NCBI GenBank assembly: GCA_963839165.1
Contig: CAWIUG010000006.1
Span: 310,001 to 374,000 of the forward strand
Direction: 5' to 3'
Source: DATFVA01 sp963839165
Lineage (GTDB): Bacteria > Bacteroidota > Ignavibacteria > Ignavibacteriales > Ignavibacteriaceae
DNA: 64,000 nt
Both the position numbers and the translations under genes were made by a program. Each line of letters opens with the position of its first letter. Within the stretch, counting starts at the first letter, position 1. Under the pieces are notes generated by a model. It saw only the letters and a program-made list of their open reading frames with translations. It was not told the origin of the DNA and did not search any database. Of the stretch, positions 52,678 to 61,173 are shown piece by piece.

Positions 52678-53460
52678 CTAATCATTAAGATCGTTCAGCA
52701 GCTGCCTGGCCTCTGCTAATACCTGGTCGTCCTCCTGGTCTTTCTTCGGTGTATCTATTACCTTTTTCAAATAGAATTTCGCCTTGTCATATTCATCATC
52801 CTCAAGGTATGCTTTCCCGAGTTCCAGGTAGAACATCCGGAAATTAGGATAGAGCTCTACAGCTTTTTTAAGGTGAACCAGCGCGCTGTCTTTGTCGGCC
52901 CAGCCAAGTCCCAGAACTGCCCTTGCCGGGGCCCATTTTTCGCTTACTTTTGCATGGGTCCTGCCGAGGATATATTGAGCCAGGGCCATGGTGTATGCAT
53001 CTCCATTGTTCAGTTTAATGGCTTTCTCACAGTCGTCTTTTACCTGGTTAACAACACCGCCTACCGTAAACACTCCCTTAAATAATGCTATCCTTCCGTT
53101 AACTACTGCCCTTCTTACATAAACTACCGACTGATCCTTAGCAAGTTTTACCGCACGGTCTGCGTATGACAATGCTTTTTCGTACATCGCAAGCTGCGCA
53201 TCTTCCTCATCACCGTTCGTTGATGGCATTTTCACACCGATATTCACGTAAGAGCGGCTGATCCTCCAGAGGATCTGCCAGTTGTCAGGTGATAATTTAT
53301 CGGCCTTCAGAAGGACTTCAAGCGCTTTCTGATTCTGAAATTCTTCTGTGTACCTGTCCCCTTCCTGTATTAATGATTCGACTGTCTGTGCCCCTGCAGC
53401 AGCGATAAGGAGAAGAACAAATGAAAATATTCTCACGATGGATTTTGTAAAAATAACCAT
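52678..53460 (-). CDS. exported TPR protein
   Basis: A 260-residue protein with a signal peptide (about 1-25) and TPR-like repeats (about 28-120 and 190-255, with NFRMFYLELGKAYLEDDEYDKAKFY). The middle contains KAIKLNNGDAYTMALAQYILGRTHAK, as in small TPR proteins of this phylum. It is probably periplasmic and part of the run from ugd to the sirtuin, with 3-bp spacing to the sirtuin and 14 bp to the exonuclease. The role is unknown. Confidence 0.75.
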   Translation of the reverse strand: MVIFTKSIVRIFSFVLLLIAAAGAQTVESLIQEGDRYTEEFQNQKALEVLLKADKLSPDNWQILWRISRSYVNIGVKMPSTNGDEEDAQLAMYEKALSYADRAVKLAKDQSVVYVRRAVVNGRIALFKGVFTVGGVVNQVKDDCEKAIKLNNGDAYTMALAQYILGRTHAKVSEKWAPARAVLGLGWADKDSALVHLKKAVELYPNFRMFYLELGKAYLEDDEYDKAKFYLKKVIDTPKKDQEDDQVLAEARQLLNDLND

Positions 53461-53474
53461 AGCCGTCCTTTTGA

Positions 53475-54470
53475 TTAATCGAAGAGTGATTTGTTTATCT
53501 CTTCATCACTTTCGGAAGTTATGCCGTGATTGAAGAGCTCTGTGGAGACAAGACTGATGTACTTAGTCCATTTACTGTTGGTTTTCTGATCCTTTAGAAT
53601 TGCGTTTTTATACGCATTTACTTTGGCGCTAAGCTCATCGGCCTGATATAGAGTAATGGCCTCAAGTGTTTTGGGAACTACGGGGGAAGCAAATTCAAGT
53701 TTTCCCTGATGACTTAATATTACATGTAAAAGGCAGTCCTTCAGGTCTTCAGGAAAGTCTTTTATTTTTTTGGATTCTTCATTTACCAGCATGGCTGAAA
53801 TAACAATATGGCCAAGCAGTTTGCCTCTATCGGTGTATTCAAAAACGGGTTCGTAACTGAGTTCCTCAGTCTTCCCGAAGTCGTGAAGCATCGCGCCGCA
53901 TATAAGAATATCCCTGTTGATTTCCGGATGAATATCGCACATCAGATCGCATATTTTTATAATCTCGAGAGTATGTTCCAGAAGTCCATGTATATATGAA
54001 TGGTGCCACATCTTACCCGCAGGCACATTCACAAACTTTTCAAATTTCTCTCCCAGGAATATATTCTCCATAAGCTGACGCAGGTAGGGCTCATTTATTT
54101 TATTCATCCTTGCCGTGAATTCATCCTTCATTTCCTGCAGATCTCTTTTTGAACGGGCAAGAAAGTCGCTGGCAGTAATCCCGTCCGAGGGGCCGGCCGG
54201 CCTTATAGCTGTTATTTTGATCTGGGAGTTTCCCTGGAATTCATCCAAAACTCCTGCTACCTTAACAACCAAACCTGGTTTAATTTTAACCAGGATCTCC
54301 TCGAAATTATCCCACATATTCGCGTTCAGGGTTAGAGTTTTATCACCGATTTCCAGAAGAAGGTATTGTTTGTTGGCTTTGGTAAGGCGGATCTCACACT
54401 TTCGTACGATCAAAAAATGATTAAGTGCTTCCCCTTTTTTTAATAAGTTTAATTCTCTCTGATTGAGCAT
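53475..54470 (-). CDS. YhaM-like 3'-5' exoribonuclease
   Basis: A 331-residue protein with an N-terminal OB fold (about 15-95, LRL/RLTKANKQYLLLEIGDKTL), then an HD domain (about 160-290) with the metal motif HTLEIIKIC... GAMLHDFGKTEEL and LLHVILSHQG. This is the layout of YhaM, a Gram-positive-type 3'-5' exonuclease of RNA and single-stranded DNA. It is 18 bp downstream of the NusG-like gene on the same strand. Confidence 0.88.
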   Translation of the reverse strand: MLNQRELNLLKKGEALNHFLIVRKCEIRLTKANKQYLLLEIGDKTLTLNANMWDNFEEILVKIKPGLVVKVAGVLDEFQGNSQIKITAIRPAGPSDGITASDFLARSKRDLQEMKDEFTARMNKINEPYLRQLMENIFLGEKFEKFVNVPAGKMWHHSYIHGLLEHTLEIIKICDLMCDIHPEINRDILICGAMLHDFGKTEELSYEPVFEYTDRGKLLGHIVISAMLVNEESKKIKDFPEDLKDCLLHVILSHQGKLEFASPVVPKTLEAITLYQADELSAKVNAYKNAILKDQKTNSKWTKYISLVSTELFNHGITSESDEEINKSLFD

Positions 54471-54488
54471 TTCGGAACGCTGCAGCTA

Positions 54489-55013
54489 TTATTTGATAAT
54501 TTCTATAACACTTTCCTTCGGGAGATGAGCAATAACAGAACGGTTAAGCAGCTCTATTGTAACAGAAATTGTTTTGTCATTTTCACTCTCCTGGTATGTG
54601 CCCTCAACACCGGCAAAAGGTCCTTCTTTAATCCTGACCTTTTTACCCGGAACAAGACCGTTCATTACATAAAAATCTCCGTCATACTCAAGCATTTTCT
54701 TAAGATTGTCTATCTGCCATTCCGGTATTACAGCAGGTCGGCCTCTTTCGGTTACACATCTCGCTACCGAATATTGTTCAAGCGCGAGCAGCCTTTCTTT
54801 TTCATCGGCTTTTATAAATATATACCCTCGTATAACAGGCTCGGTAATTTTCTTTTTACGGTCGCTCCATTGTTTCAATGTTGTTACAGTGGGAAGATAA
54901 TGATTTATTCCGTTTGCCTCCAGCTGTTCGGCGGCTTTAAATTCACTCCTGGGCTTCGTATAAAGAGCAAACCAGGATTTTCCGATACTCTCCCTGGTAT
55001 TTTCAGATAACAT
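54489..55013 (-). CDS. NusG-like antiterminator of the UpxY/RfaH type
   Basis: A 174-residue NusG paralogue: NGN domain (about 14-110, SWFALYTKPRSEFKAAEQLE and LEQYSVARCVTERGRPAVIP) and KOW domain (about 118-170, LVPGKKVRIKEGPFAGVEGT). In Bacteroidetes, UpxY-type paralogues start capsule loci and prevent early termination. Its ATG abuts the ugd stop (TAAATG), so it is made together with UDP-glucose dehydrogenase. It is not the housekeeping NusG, which normally sits by rplK. Confidence 0.85.
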   Translation of the reverse strand: MLSENTRESIGKSWFALYTKPRSEFKAAEQLEANGINHYLPTVTTLKQWSDRKKKITEPVIRGYIFIKADEKERLLALEQYSVARCVTERGRPAVIPEWQIDNLKKMLEYDGDFYVMNGLVPGKKVRIKEGPFAGVEGTYQESENDKTISVTIELLNRSVIAHLPKESVIEIIK

Positions 55014-56348
55014 TTATTTACCGATAATTGATTTTCTTCCGATAGAATAATATGTAAATCCCATATCCTCCATCTTGGATAAATCATATAAGTTCCTGCC
55101 GTCAAAAATCACTGGTTTGTTCAGTGATCTCTTTATTTTTTCATAATCGGGTGTTCTGAATTCGTTCCATTCGGTAACAATGATCAAGGCATCGGCTCCC
55201 TCAAGAGCTGTATATGGAGTTTTACAGAATTCAACTTTATCTTTAAGGATTTTACGGGATGTTTCCATAGCTGCCGGATCGTATGCCTTAATTTTTACTT
55301 TGCTTTCCAGAAGCGTCTCGATCAGTCTTAGTGCGGGAGCTTCGCGTACATCGTCAGTATTGGGCTTAAATGCCAGTCCCCATACCGCAAAGGTTTTCCC
55401 CGTCAGGTCTTTTTTATAATGATTCTCTATTTTGTGAAAGAACCTGATGATCTGGTTCTTATTTATTTCATAGACAGATTTAAGGATCTTAAAATCATAT
55501 TTGTTTTCCTTAGCTGTGTTGATCAGCGCTATAACATCTTTCGGAAAACAGGAGCCGCCGTAACCAACACCTGGGAACAGAAATCTCTTGCCTATCCTTG
55601 AATCAGAACCTACGCCTATTCTAACTTTATCTACTTCCGCGCCGGTTATCTCACAGAGATTGGCTATCTCATTCATAAATGAAATTTTAGTCGCCAGGAA
55701 GGAGTTAGCAGCATACTTTGTTACTTCGGCCGACTTTTCGTCCATAAAATAAATCGGATTTCCGGATCTGACAAAGGGTTCGTATAGCTGCTCCATAATG
55801 TCGCGCGTCTTTTCATTGCTTGTTCCTACAACCACACGTTCCGGTTTCATAAAATCATCAACAGCCATACCTTCTCTTAAAAATTCAGGGTTGGAAGCAA
55901 CATCAAAATCAAACCCGGGTGCGTGCTTTTTAACGGCACTCCTTACCTTATCGCTCGTGCCTACAGGTACAGTGCTTTTATTAATTATTACTTTAAATCC
56001 AAGTGTGGGGTCAGCTTTAAACATTTTGCCGAGATCATCCGCAACTTTCAGTACATACTGAAGATCAGCGCTTCCGTCGTCATCCTGGGGGGTGGGTAGG
56101 CAAAGGAAAACGAGTGAGGAATGTTTAACTGCTTCTGAAAGCTCTGTGGTAAATTTTAATCTGCCCACTTTTATATTTCTGTCAATAAGTAAATCAAGTC
56201 CCGGTTCATAAATCGGCACTATTCCTTTTTTAAGTTTCTTTACTTTTTCTGTATCAATATCCACGCAATAAACTGTATTTCCGGTTTCGGCGAAACATGT
56301 GCCGGTTACCAGACCTACATATCCTGTTCCGACAATAGCTATATTCAA
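55014..56348 (-). CDS. ugd: UDP-glucose 6-dehydrogenase
   Basis: A 444-residue dehydrogenase that makes UDP-glucuronate. NAD motif IAIVGTGYVGLVTGTCFAE, KSTVPVGTSDKVR, and the catalytic Cys in GVGYGGSCFPKDVIAL are the Ugd form. The C-terminal UDP-binding domain includes GRNLYDLSKMEDMGFTYYSI. It starts 41 bp after the PAS kinase and is followed immediately by the NusG-like gene. Distinct from the WbpA-type enzyme at 32185-33519. Confidence 0.94.
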   Translation of the reverse strand: MNIAIVGTGYVGLVTGTCFAETGNTVYCVDIDTEKVKKLKKGIVPIYEPGLDLLIDRNIKVGRLKFTTELSEAVKHSSLVFLCLPTPQDDDGSADLQYVLKVADDLGKMFKADPTLGFKVIINKSTVPVGTSDKVRSAVKKHAPGFDFDVASNPEFLREGMAVDDFMKPERVVVGTSNEKTRDIMEQLYEPFVRSGNPIYFMDEKSAEVTKYAANSFLATKISFMNEIANLCEITGAEVDKVRIGVGSDSRIGKRFLFPGVGYGGSCFPKDVIALINTAKENKYDFKILKSVYEINKNQIIRFFHKIENHYKKDLTGKTFAVWGLAFKPNTDDVREAPALRLIETLLESKVKIKAYDPAAMETSRKILKDKVEFCKTPYTALEGADALIIVTEWNEFRTPDYEKIKRSLNKPVIFDGRNLYDLSKMEDMGFTYYSIGRKSIIGK

Positions 56349-56389
56349 TTAAATCTCCGTGTTCTTTGTTATTCCGTTTTAATAATAGT

Positions 56390-57883
56390 TCAAATGTCCT
56401 GCAGCTGTGCTTTCAGCTCAGGACCCTTCATAGATTTATTAAGGATCTTCATCACCCCAAGGTTCTTATAATGTGCGGCAGCCTGGTCCTGTAGATCATC
56501 AGCAAATAAACAAACGGGTATTTCGGCTGTCCTGTTCTCTGCCTGAAGTATTTCCATAAACTGAATTCCATCCATCAGCTGCATTTTATCATTAAGAATT
56601 ATAATCGAAGGCATCTTTAATTTTATCTCCGAAACCGCTTCAAAACCATTGGGACATGTTCTTACAGAATAAGTCGGTTTTACCTCTTCAATCAGGCTTT
56701 TTATCTCTGCGCAGAGGCCATTCTCTATTCCTACTAACAGTATATTCTCTCTGAAAAGCGGGAAAGTAAAATGAAACTCCGATCCGGTTTCTGATTCTGA
56801 GAAGTACCAGATCTCTCCGCCATGCTTTTCAATTATCTCACGGCAAAGGATTAATCCTAATCCCGTACCTTTCTCGCCTCCCGTTCCCTGGGTAGAAAAG
56901 ATCTTGTTTATCTGGAATAGCTTGTGTTTATTAGGTTCAGGGATCCCTTTACCTCTGTCCCTTACTACGAATTCAACAAACTTATCATTGAAAGGGGAGG
57001 ATTTAATGTCTATAATTTTGTTTTCCGTAGAATACTTTATGGAGTTTTCCAAAAGATTCAAAACCACCTTCGAGAATAATGCTTCATCAGCCTCTATGTA
57101 CAGATCACCGGGTACATAAACCCTTATTTCAATATTTTTTCTTACAGCTTCACCGGTAAGCGATGAAACAACATTATACACAGTGTTTCTTACTTCAACT
57201 TTAGTAAGTTCTGTATGCGATCTTCCTGTCCTCAAACGCGACCAGTCGAGAAGATTATTAATAAGCTTCAGCTGTTTTACCGAAGAGGTATGTATCAGAT
57301 TCAGGTATTCGATTTTCTCCGTTTCCGGCAGTTTCGGTTCATTCAGCAGGATCTCTGAAAAACCCAGGATACTCGTAAAAGGTGACCTTAGATCGTGCGA
57401 AAGGATGGCAATAAAATCGTCTTTTGAGTAATTCGTATCCTGCAGTCTCCTTATCTCTTCGTCTAATTCTGATTCTCTGTTCTTCAGATCAGTTATATTC
57501 TGCACAATGCCGTATGCGCTTTTCAGCTTGCCGGAAGGATCTCTTTCTGCATGGACCAGTTCTCTCACCCATAGATTTTTATTGTTCTTACCGGTTATTC
57601 TGTAGTCGGCTTTATACTGGTTTAATGATGGATTTTCAATCAAATCATTGAACTTTACTCTCAGGGGTTCAAGGTCTTCCTCATAAACCAAGCTATACCA
57701 TTTTCCGCGCATACCTCTGAGTTCTGAAGGCTCAAATCCGGTCACAATGGCGGCGTTTTCGGAATAGTTTATATCCTCTATGTCCCCCTCCATCGTCAGA
57801 AGCCAGGTAAACCTGTCATCAAATTCGCTGGGGTTTCCGGATAAAATATCAGCGGGGAGATTTTGAAGTGTATGTTTTTCCAA
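56390..57883 (-). CDS. cytosolic PAS sensor kinase with degenerate receiver
   Basis: A 497-residue soluble kinase without membrane helices. PAS domain (about 25-140), HisKA with phosphoacceptor His163 in LSHDLRSPFTSILGF, HATPase (about 255-370, DRGKGIPEPNKHKLFQ and GTGLGLILCREI), and a C-terminal CheY-like domain (about 378-497). In that domain the usual acidic pair is absent (ILLVGIENG) and the phosphate-accepting Asp position is Asn (IIILNDKMQLMDG). It is therefore a pseudoreceiver, likely to bind rather than be phosphorylated. It is the first gene of the ugd transcript. Confidence 0.88.
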   Translation of the reverse strand: MEKHTLQNLPADILSGNPSEFDDRFTWLLTMEGDIEDINYSENAAIVTGFEPSELRGMRGKWYSLVYEEDLEPLRVKFNDLIENPSLNQYKADYRITGKNNKNLWVRELVHAERDPSGKLKSAYGIVQNITDLKNRESELDEEIRRLQDTNYSKDDFIAILSHDLRSPFTSILGFSEILLNEPKLPETEKIEYLNLIHTSSVKQLKLINNLLDWSRLRTGRSHTELTKVEVRNTVYNVVSSLTGEAVRKNIEIRVYVPGDLYIEADEALFSKVVLNLLENSIKYSTENKIIDIKSSPFNDKFVEFVVRDRGKGIPEPNKHKLFQINKIFSTQGTGGEKGTGLGLILCREIIEKHGGEIWYFSESETGSEFHFTFPLFRENILLVGIENGLCAEIKSLIEEVKPTYSVRTCPNGFEAVSEIKLKMPSIIILNDKMQLMDGIQFMEILQAENRTAEIPVCLFADDLQDQAAAHYKNLGVMKILNKSMKGPELKAQLQDI

Positions 57884-58192
57884 AATAATCTGTTTTTTTT
57901 ATCTTTAATAATTAAGAATTTTAAATATGAATAACCGGAAATATAAAAAATAATCCTCCTTGAAGAAAAATTAATAAACCCTGGCGTGACCTTTTAAACC
58001 CCATTTGCTTGCAGATATCCAGAAGCTAACCCAATACCTGCTGAAGATCAGCCTCAATTAAATTTAACTTTGGAAGATGCAGGCTGCCCGGAAGCCTGGC
58101 TTAAGATGCCAGGATATATGGTGTTCTGATTGATTTAATTTTATGTGCAGTCTCAAACGCTGCCTCTCGTGGTGACATTGATATACTCGAAA
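57884..58192. other. intergenic region between the PAS kinase and the nitroreductase
   Basis: 309 bp without a gene. CCTGGC (58095-58100) and GCCAGG (58108-58113) form a six-bp hairpin around a seven-base loop, 80 bp past the nitroreductase stop but with no T-run. A 16-base word beginning AGGCTGCCCGGAAG (58081) recurs with one base lost at 59324. The rest is AT-rich and may hold the PAS-kinase promoter. Confidence 0.5.
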
Positions 58193-59104
58193 TCAGACTT
58201 CGGTGATATTTGCGAAAGTTCTTTTTATACCTTTATGATATTTGACTTTAGGGTACCCTATAATCAGAAATATTCCGCTTTTGCACCTGTTATTTATTTT
58301 ATACTTCTTCTTAAGTGAAGCACCTCCATGTTCAAGAAACGGGTGTATGCTTCCTATCATGCATGTCCCGAGTCCCAGCGATTCTGCTGCCAGCATAGCA
58401 TAGGTTGCCGGGATATACGGATCGGCACGGTCTGAGTACGGTGACCCATAAAAATATAGGGCTAACGGGGCATTATAGAGAAGCCAGTCTTCTCCTTTTT
58501 TGTTCCTTTCTATTAGGAATCCGATTAGAGGGATAAGGAAGGATTTATACAACTCATAATCCGCCCGCGAAATAAAAGGTCTCCATAAAGGAAGCGTCCG
58601 TTTTGAAAACATCCACCGGATACTTTCCAGATATTTAATAAAATCACTGGAAAAGGCTTTTACTTTCTCTTTTCCCCTGAAAACAACAACTTCAACATCC
58701 GAAGGAGGAATACCCATTGGCGAGCTTACAGCGGCTTTCAGAATTTTATCAATATGTTCCTGCTCAACCTCCTTAACCTTAAAGTCCCTTATGCTTCTGC
58801 GTTTGAACATCAGAGAAAACAGCTGTTCGTAGTTTGCAGCAGTTTTAGCCTCGGGAAGTGGAACGAAATCATCCATTGTAATCGTCCGGCCGTCAACTTC
58901 AATACAGTCCTCGGGACAAACAGCTACGCACTGGGCGCAGCCTACGCAGCCGAAGACCGGATTTTCATCCACGGTGATTTTTCCGTTCTTCATCTGCAGA
59001 GTAAGATCTTTGCAGACTAAAGAACACAGACCACAGTCGCTGCACTGACTAAAATCTATTTTTACCTGAGCATTTTCGTTCGTACGGGATGTTTTAATAG
59101 ACAT
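58193..59104 (-). CDS. nitroreductase-family protein with two ferredoxin clusters
   Basis: A 303-residue fusion. The N-terminal two-[4Fe-4S] ferredoxin part (about 12-65) has CSDCGLCSLVC and CVGCAQCVAVCPEDC. The C-terminal part (about 90-303) is an FMN nitroreductase/coenzyme-F420-like fold with FKRRSIRDFKVKEVEQEHI, AVSSPMGIPPSDVEVVVF and AESLGLGTCMIGSIHPFL. Such ferredoxin-nitroreductases use reduced ferredoxin or clusters to reduce an unknown acceptor. It stands alone between two gaps of over 300 bp. Confidence 0.9.
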   Translation of the reverse strand: MSIKTSRTNENAQVKIDFSQCSDCGLCSLVCKDLTLQMKNGKITVDENPVFGCVGCAQCVAVCPEDCIEVDGRTITMDDFVPLPEAKTAANYEQLFSLMFKRRSIRDFKVKEVEQEHIDKILKAAVSSPMGIPPSDVEVVVFRGKEKVKAFSSDFIKYLESIRWMFSKRTLPLWRPFISRADYELYKSFLIPLIGFLIERNKKGEDWLLYNAPLALYFYGSPYSDRADPYIPATYAMLAAESLGLGTCMIGSIHPFLEHGGASLKKKYKINNRCKSGIFLIIGYPKVKYHKGIKRTFANITEV

Positions 59105-59448
59105 AATTCCTTCCCCGGAAAATTCTAATTCCCATTATTTCATTAACCTGAAGATATTTTTAAAAAACAGAAGAAGCAATAAGAATATTAGCATCCCGGT
59201 TTATAATCTGCTTCATTTTGAAGCGGAGGATCTACGGTGTAGGCAGGTTTTTATAAGGCGGAAGAGACGGTTCAACGACGGTTCAATGAGTATTTTAAGA
59301 GGTATATTGATGAAATATTAAACAGGCTGCCGGAAGGCTTTTAAATCATTTTCCCCTTTAATAATTTGTTTTTTTGAATTTGTATTATAGCTTTTTTAAA
59401 GCTGAAGTTCAACGGGGAGAATAGATGGAGGTATCATATTAAAACCAG
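59105..59448. other. intergenic region downstream of the GGR-family gene
   Basis: 344 bp without a gene I can support. It contains an 11-bp tandem duplication GACGGTTCAAC/GACGGTTCAAT (59266-59287) and a word AGGCTGCCGGAAGGC (59324-59338) with four T after it, which may be a weak terminator. A short GTAGGCAGGT (59239-59248) matches one arm of the palindrome in proS. Confidence 0.5.
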
Positions 59449-60639
59449 TCAGAATATTTTGGGATTGGTGTTCTTCTCAACAAATACTTTTGCAACATCC
59501 AGGATAAGCGAAGGATTATTCACAAGAGCGGTGGTGAATAATTTTTTTAACGTCCGTTTTTCGTAGGGTACCTTTAAGAAGCTTCGTGCAATACTGTTAA
59601 ATTTTTCGTCAGTGAAATTATAAATTCCGTTCTTTATCCTGTCAAATATTTCATGTCGTTTTCCCAATCGCTTAGACCATTCTTTATCATATGTTAGTAC
59701 GTGATCAGGTTTATTTTCCCTGATCGCTTCGGCAGCTATCCTGCCCGCAATACTTCCCCCGATCATTCCGCTGGCAATGCCCCCGCCGCTGAGAGGATTC
59801 ACCTGCCTCGCAGCATCTCCTGCCAGCATAATTCCAGGTGCTGAGATCTTTGGTAAAGTGATACTGCAGGGAACCCCCCCGGCTACAGTGGTTAAAATGG
59901 GAGCCTGAGGGTAATGTTTATTCATAAAGTCATTCAGGAAAGTTTGGGCAGATTTCTTTTTGCCTGTTAGTCCGCTAACACCAAGACCAATATTGGCTTT
60001 CCCATTACCTTTCGGGAAGATCCAGAAATACCCGTTAGGCGCATATTCCTGTCCGAAATAAAAGTAGAGCGTATCGTCTTTAACAGGAATATCAGCAGCG
60101 GTAATCTGAACAGCGCTTTCCATATCACGGAAATCGATATACGTTTTCAACCCTGCCCACCTGCCTGCGCGTGATTCCACCCCGTCGGCTGCGATCACTA
60201 CCTTTGCATTTACTTCTTTCTGCTCCCCCTTAAACTCATACTTTACACCGCTGACCCGTCCGTCGTTAAAAAGCAGTCCGTTTACATAAGCCCTGGTTAA
60301 TATTTCCGCACCTGCATCAGCGGCTGTTCTTGCAAGTTCATAATCAAATATCCTCCGCTCAAGAACGTATCCCGCATTCCCAAATTCTATAGTAACCTCA
60401 TTTCCGTCGGGTGCGGTAAAGGAAAACTTGCTTATGACAGCGGCTATCCATTTAGGATCGGGCTGAATGAATTCCTCCACCCCGGCTTTGCTGATCGCCT
60501 CACCGCATCTTACCGGGTAGCCCACATCCCGGTCCTTCTCAAGCATAAGGACGGAAACACCTGACTCTGCCGCTGTTCTTGCGGCAATGCTCCCTGCAGG
60601 TCCTGCACCCACAACTATTAAATCATAGTTTTCGTTCAT
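59449..60639 (-). CDS. geranylgeranyl-reductase-family FAD flavoprotein
   Basis: A 396-residue flavoprotein that saturates isoprenoid double bonds in its family (chlorophyll side chains, archaeal lipids, or menaquinone). FAD motif DLIVVGAGPAGSIAARTAAES, AADGVESRAGRWAG, the family YFWIFPKGNGKANIGLG block and MLAGDAARQVNPLSGGGIASG. The start at 60639 is preferred; an in-frame upstream ATG at 60777 adds 46 residues without similarity and overlaps the ferredoxin. A two-cluster ferredoxin lies 103 bp upstream on the same strand and is the likely electron donor. Menaquinone or a membrane lipid is the probable substrate. Confidence 0.85.
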   Translation of the reverse strand: MNENYDLIVVGAGPAGSIAARTAAESGVSVLMLEKDRDVGYPVRCGEAISKAGVEEFIQPDPKWIAAVISKFSFTAPDGNEVTIEFGNAGYVLERRIFDYELARTAADAGAEILTRAYVNGLLFNDGRVSGVKYEFKGEQKEVNAKVVIAADGVESRAGRWAGLKTYIDFRDMESAVQITAADIPVKDDTLYFYFGQEYAPNGYFWIFPKGNGKANIGLGVSGLTGKKKSAQTFLNDFMNKHYPQAPILTTVAGGVPCSITLPKISAPGIMLAGDAARQVNPLSGGGIASGMIGGSIAGRIAAEAIRENKPDHVLTYDKEWSKRLGKRHEIFDRIKNGIYNFTDEKFNSIARSFLKVPYEKRTLKKLFTTALVNNPSLILDVAKVFVEKNTNPKIF

Positions 60640-60742
60640 ACGGATTTTATATCTTTTATTTTTCGTCTCCTTTAGTTCAAGCTGTTTTCTAAATATTTTG
60701 CACCAAAAAATCACTGTTCCCGGGAGACATTCAGGGTTCCGT

Positions 60743-60967
60743 CTATCGCAGAGGGATACCTTCCTTCTTAAATTCAATTACCTCAATAGGACAGCTCCAC
60801 ACGCACTTAGCGCAATTCGTACATCGGTGATCAATTATACTGATTTCCGCTTCCTTTAATTCAATTGCGTCTTCGGGACAAACACCCACGCAGCATCCGC
60901 AAAAATCGCATTTATCCGGTAAAATGTTTATCAAAAGCTTTCCGTTTTTAGCCTGCCTGTACTTCAT
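60743..60967 (-). CDS. two-[4Fe-4S] ferredoxin
   Basis: A 74-residue ferredoxin with two typical sets: CDFCGCCVGVCPEDAIEL and CTNCAKCVWSCPIEVIE, each Cys-x2-Cys-x2-Cys-x3-Cys-Pro. No other domain. It is followed 103 bp later by the GGR-family reductase, so it probably delivers electrons to it. In methanogenic archaea a similar ferredoxin-reductase pair acts in lipid saturation. Confidence 0.92.
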   Translation of the reverse strand: MKYRQAKNGKLLINILPDKCDFCGCCVGVCPEDAIELKEAEISIIDHRCTNCAKCVWSCPIEVIEFKKEGIPLR

Positions 60968-61145
60968 TTATCAATTATAATTTAATTGGATGGAAATTAA
61001 AAATAATTAGTCTGAAAGAATATATTCAAAGGATGTGAGTTTTAAGAAAATTTTATTGGCAGTTTTCCGAAACCGTCTTTTTTTCCTCTATTAATATAAC
61101 AGAAGTTTTTTTGTTTAATAATTTATACATTTGGCAGGGGTAACT

Positions 61146-61172
61146 AAGCCGCAAATTTTGCGGCTTTTTTTT
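61146..61172 (+). terminator. hairpin with T-run on the plus strand, at the dnaG end
   Basis: AAGCCGCA (61146-61153) pairs with TGCGGCTT (61159-61166) and eight T follow (61165-61172). It reads as a terminator on the plus strand, against dnaG, which ends at 61174 on the minus strand. On the minus strand the T-run is missing. It might protect dnaG from antisense transcription or end an unseen short RNA. Confidence 0.5.
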
Positions 61173-61173
61173 G

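Noticed and set aside
59266..59287. tRNA T-loop (GGTTCAA) in the intergenic region
   Set aside because: The word is a tandem repeat and no cloverleaf or acceptor stem can be drawn around it.
60640..60777. 46-residue N-terminal extension of the GGR-family protein
   Set aside because: It lacks similarity, precedes the FAD motif by an unusual distance and overlaps the ferredoxin gene; the ATG at 60639 fits better.
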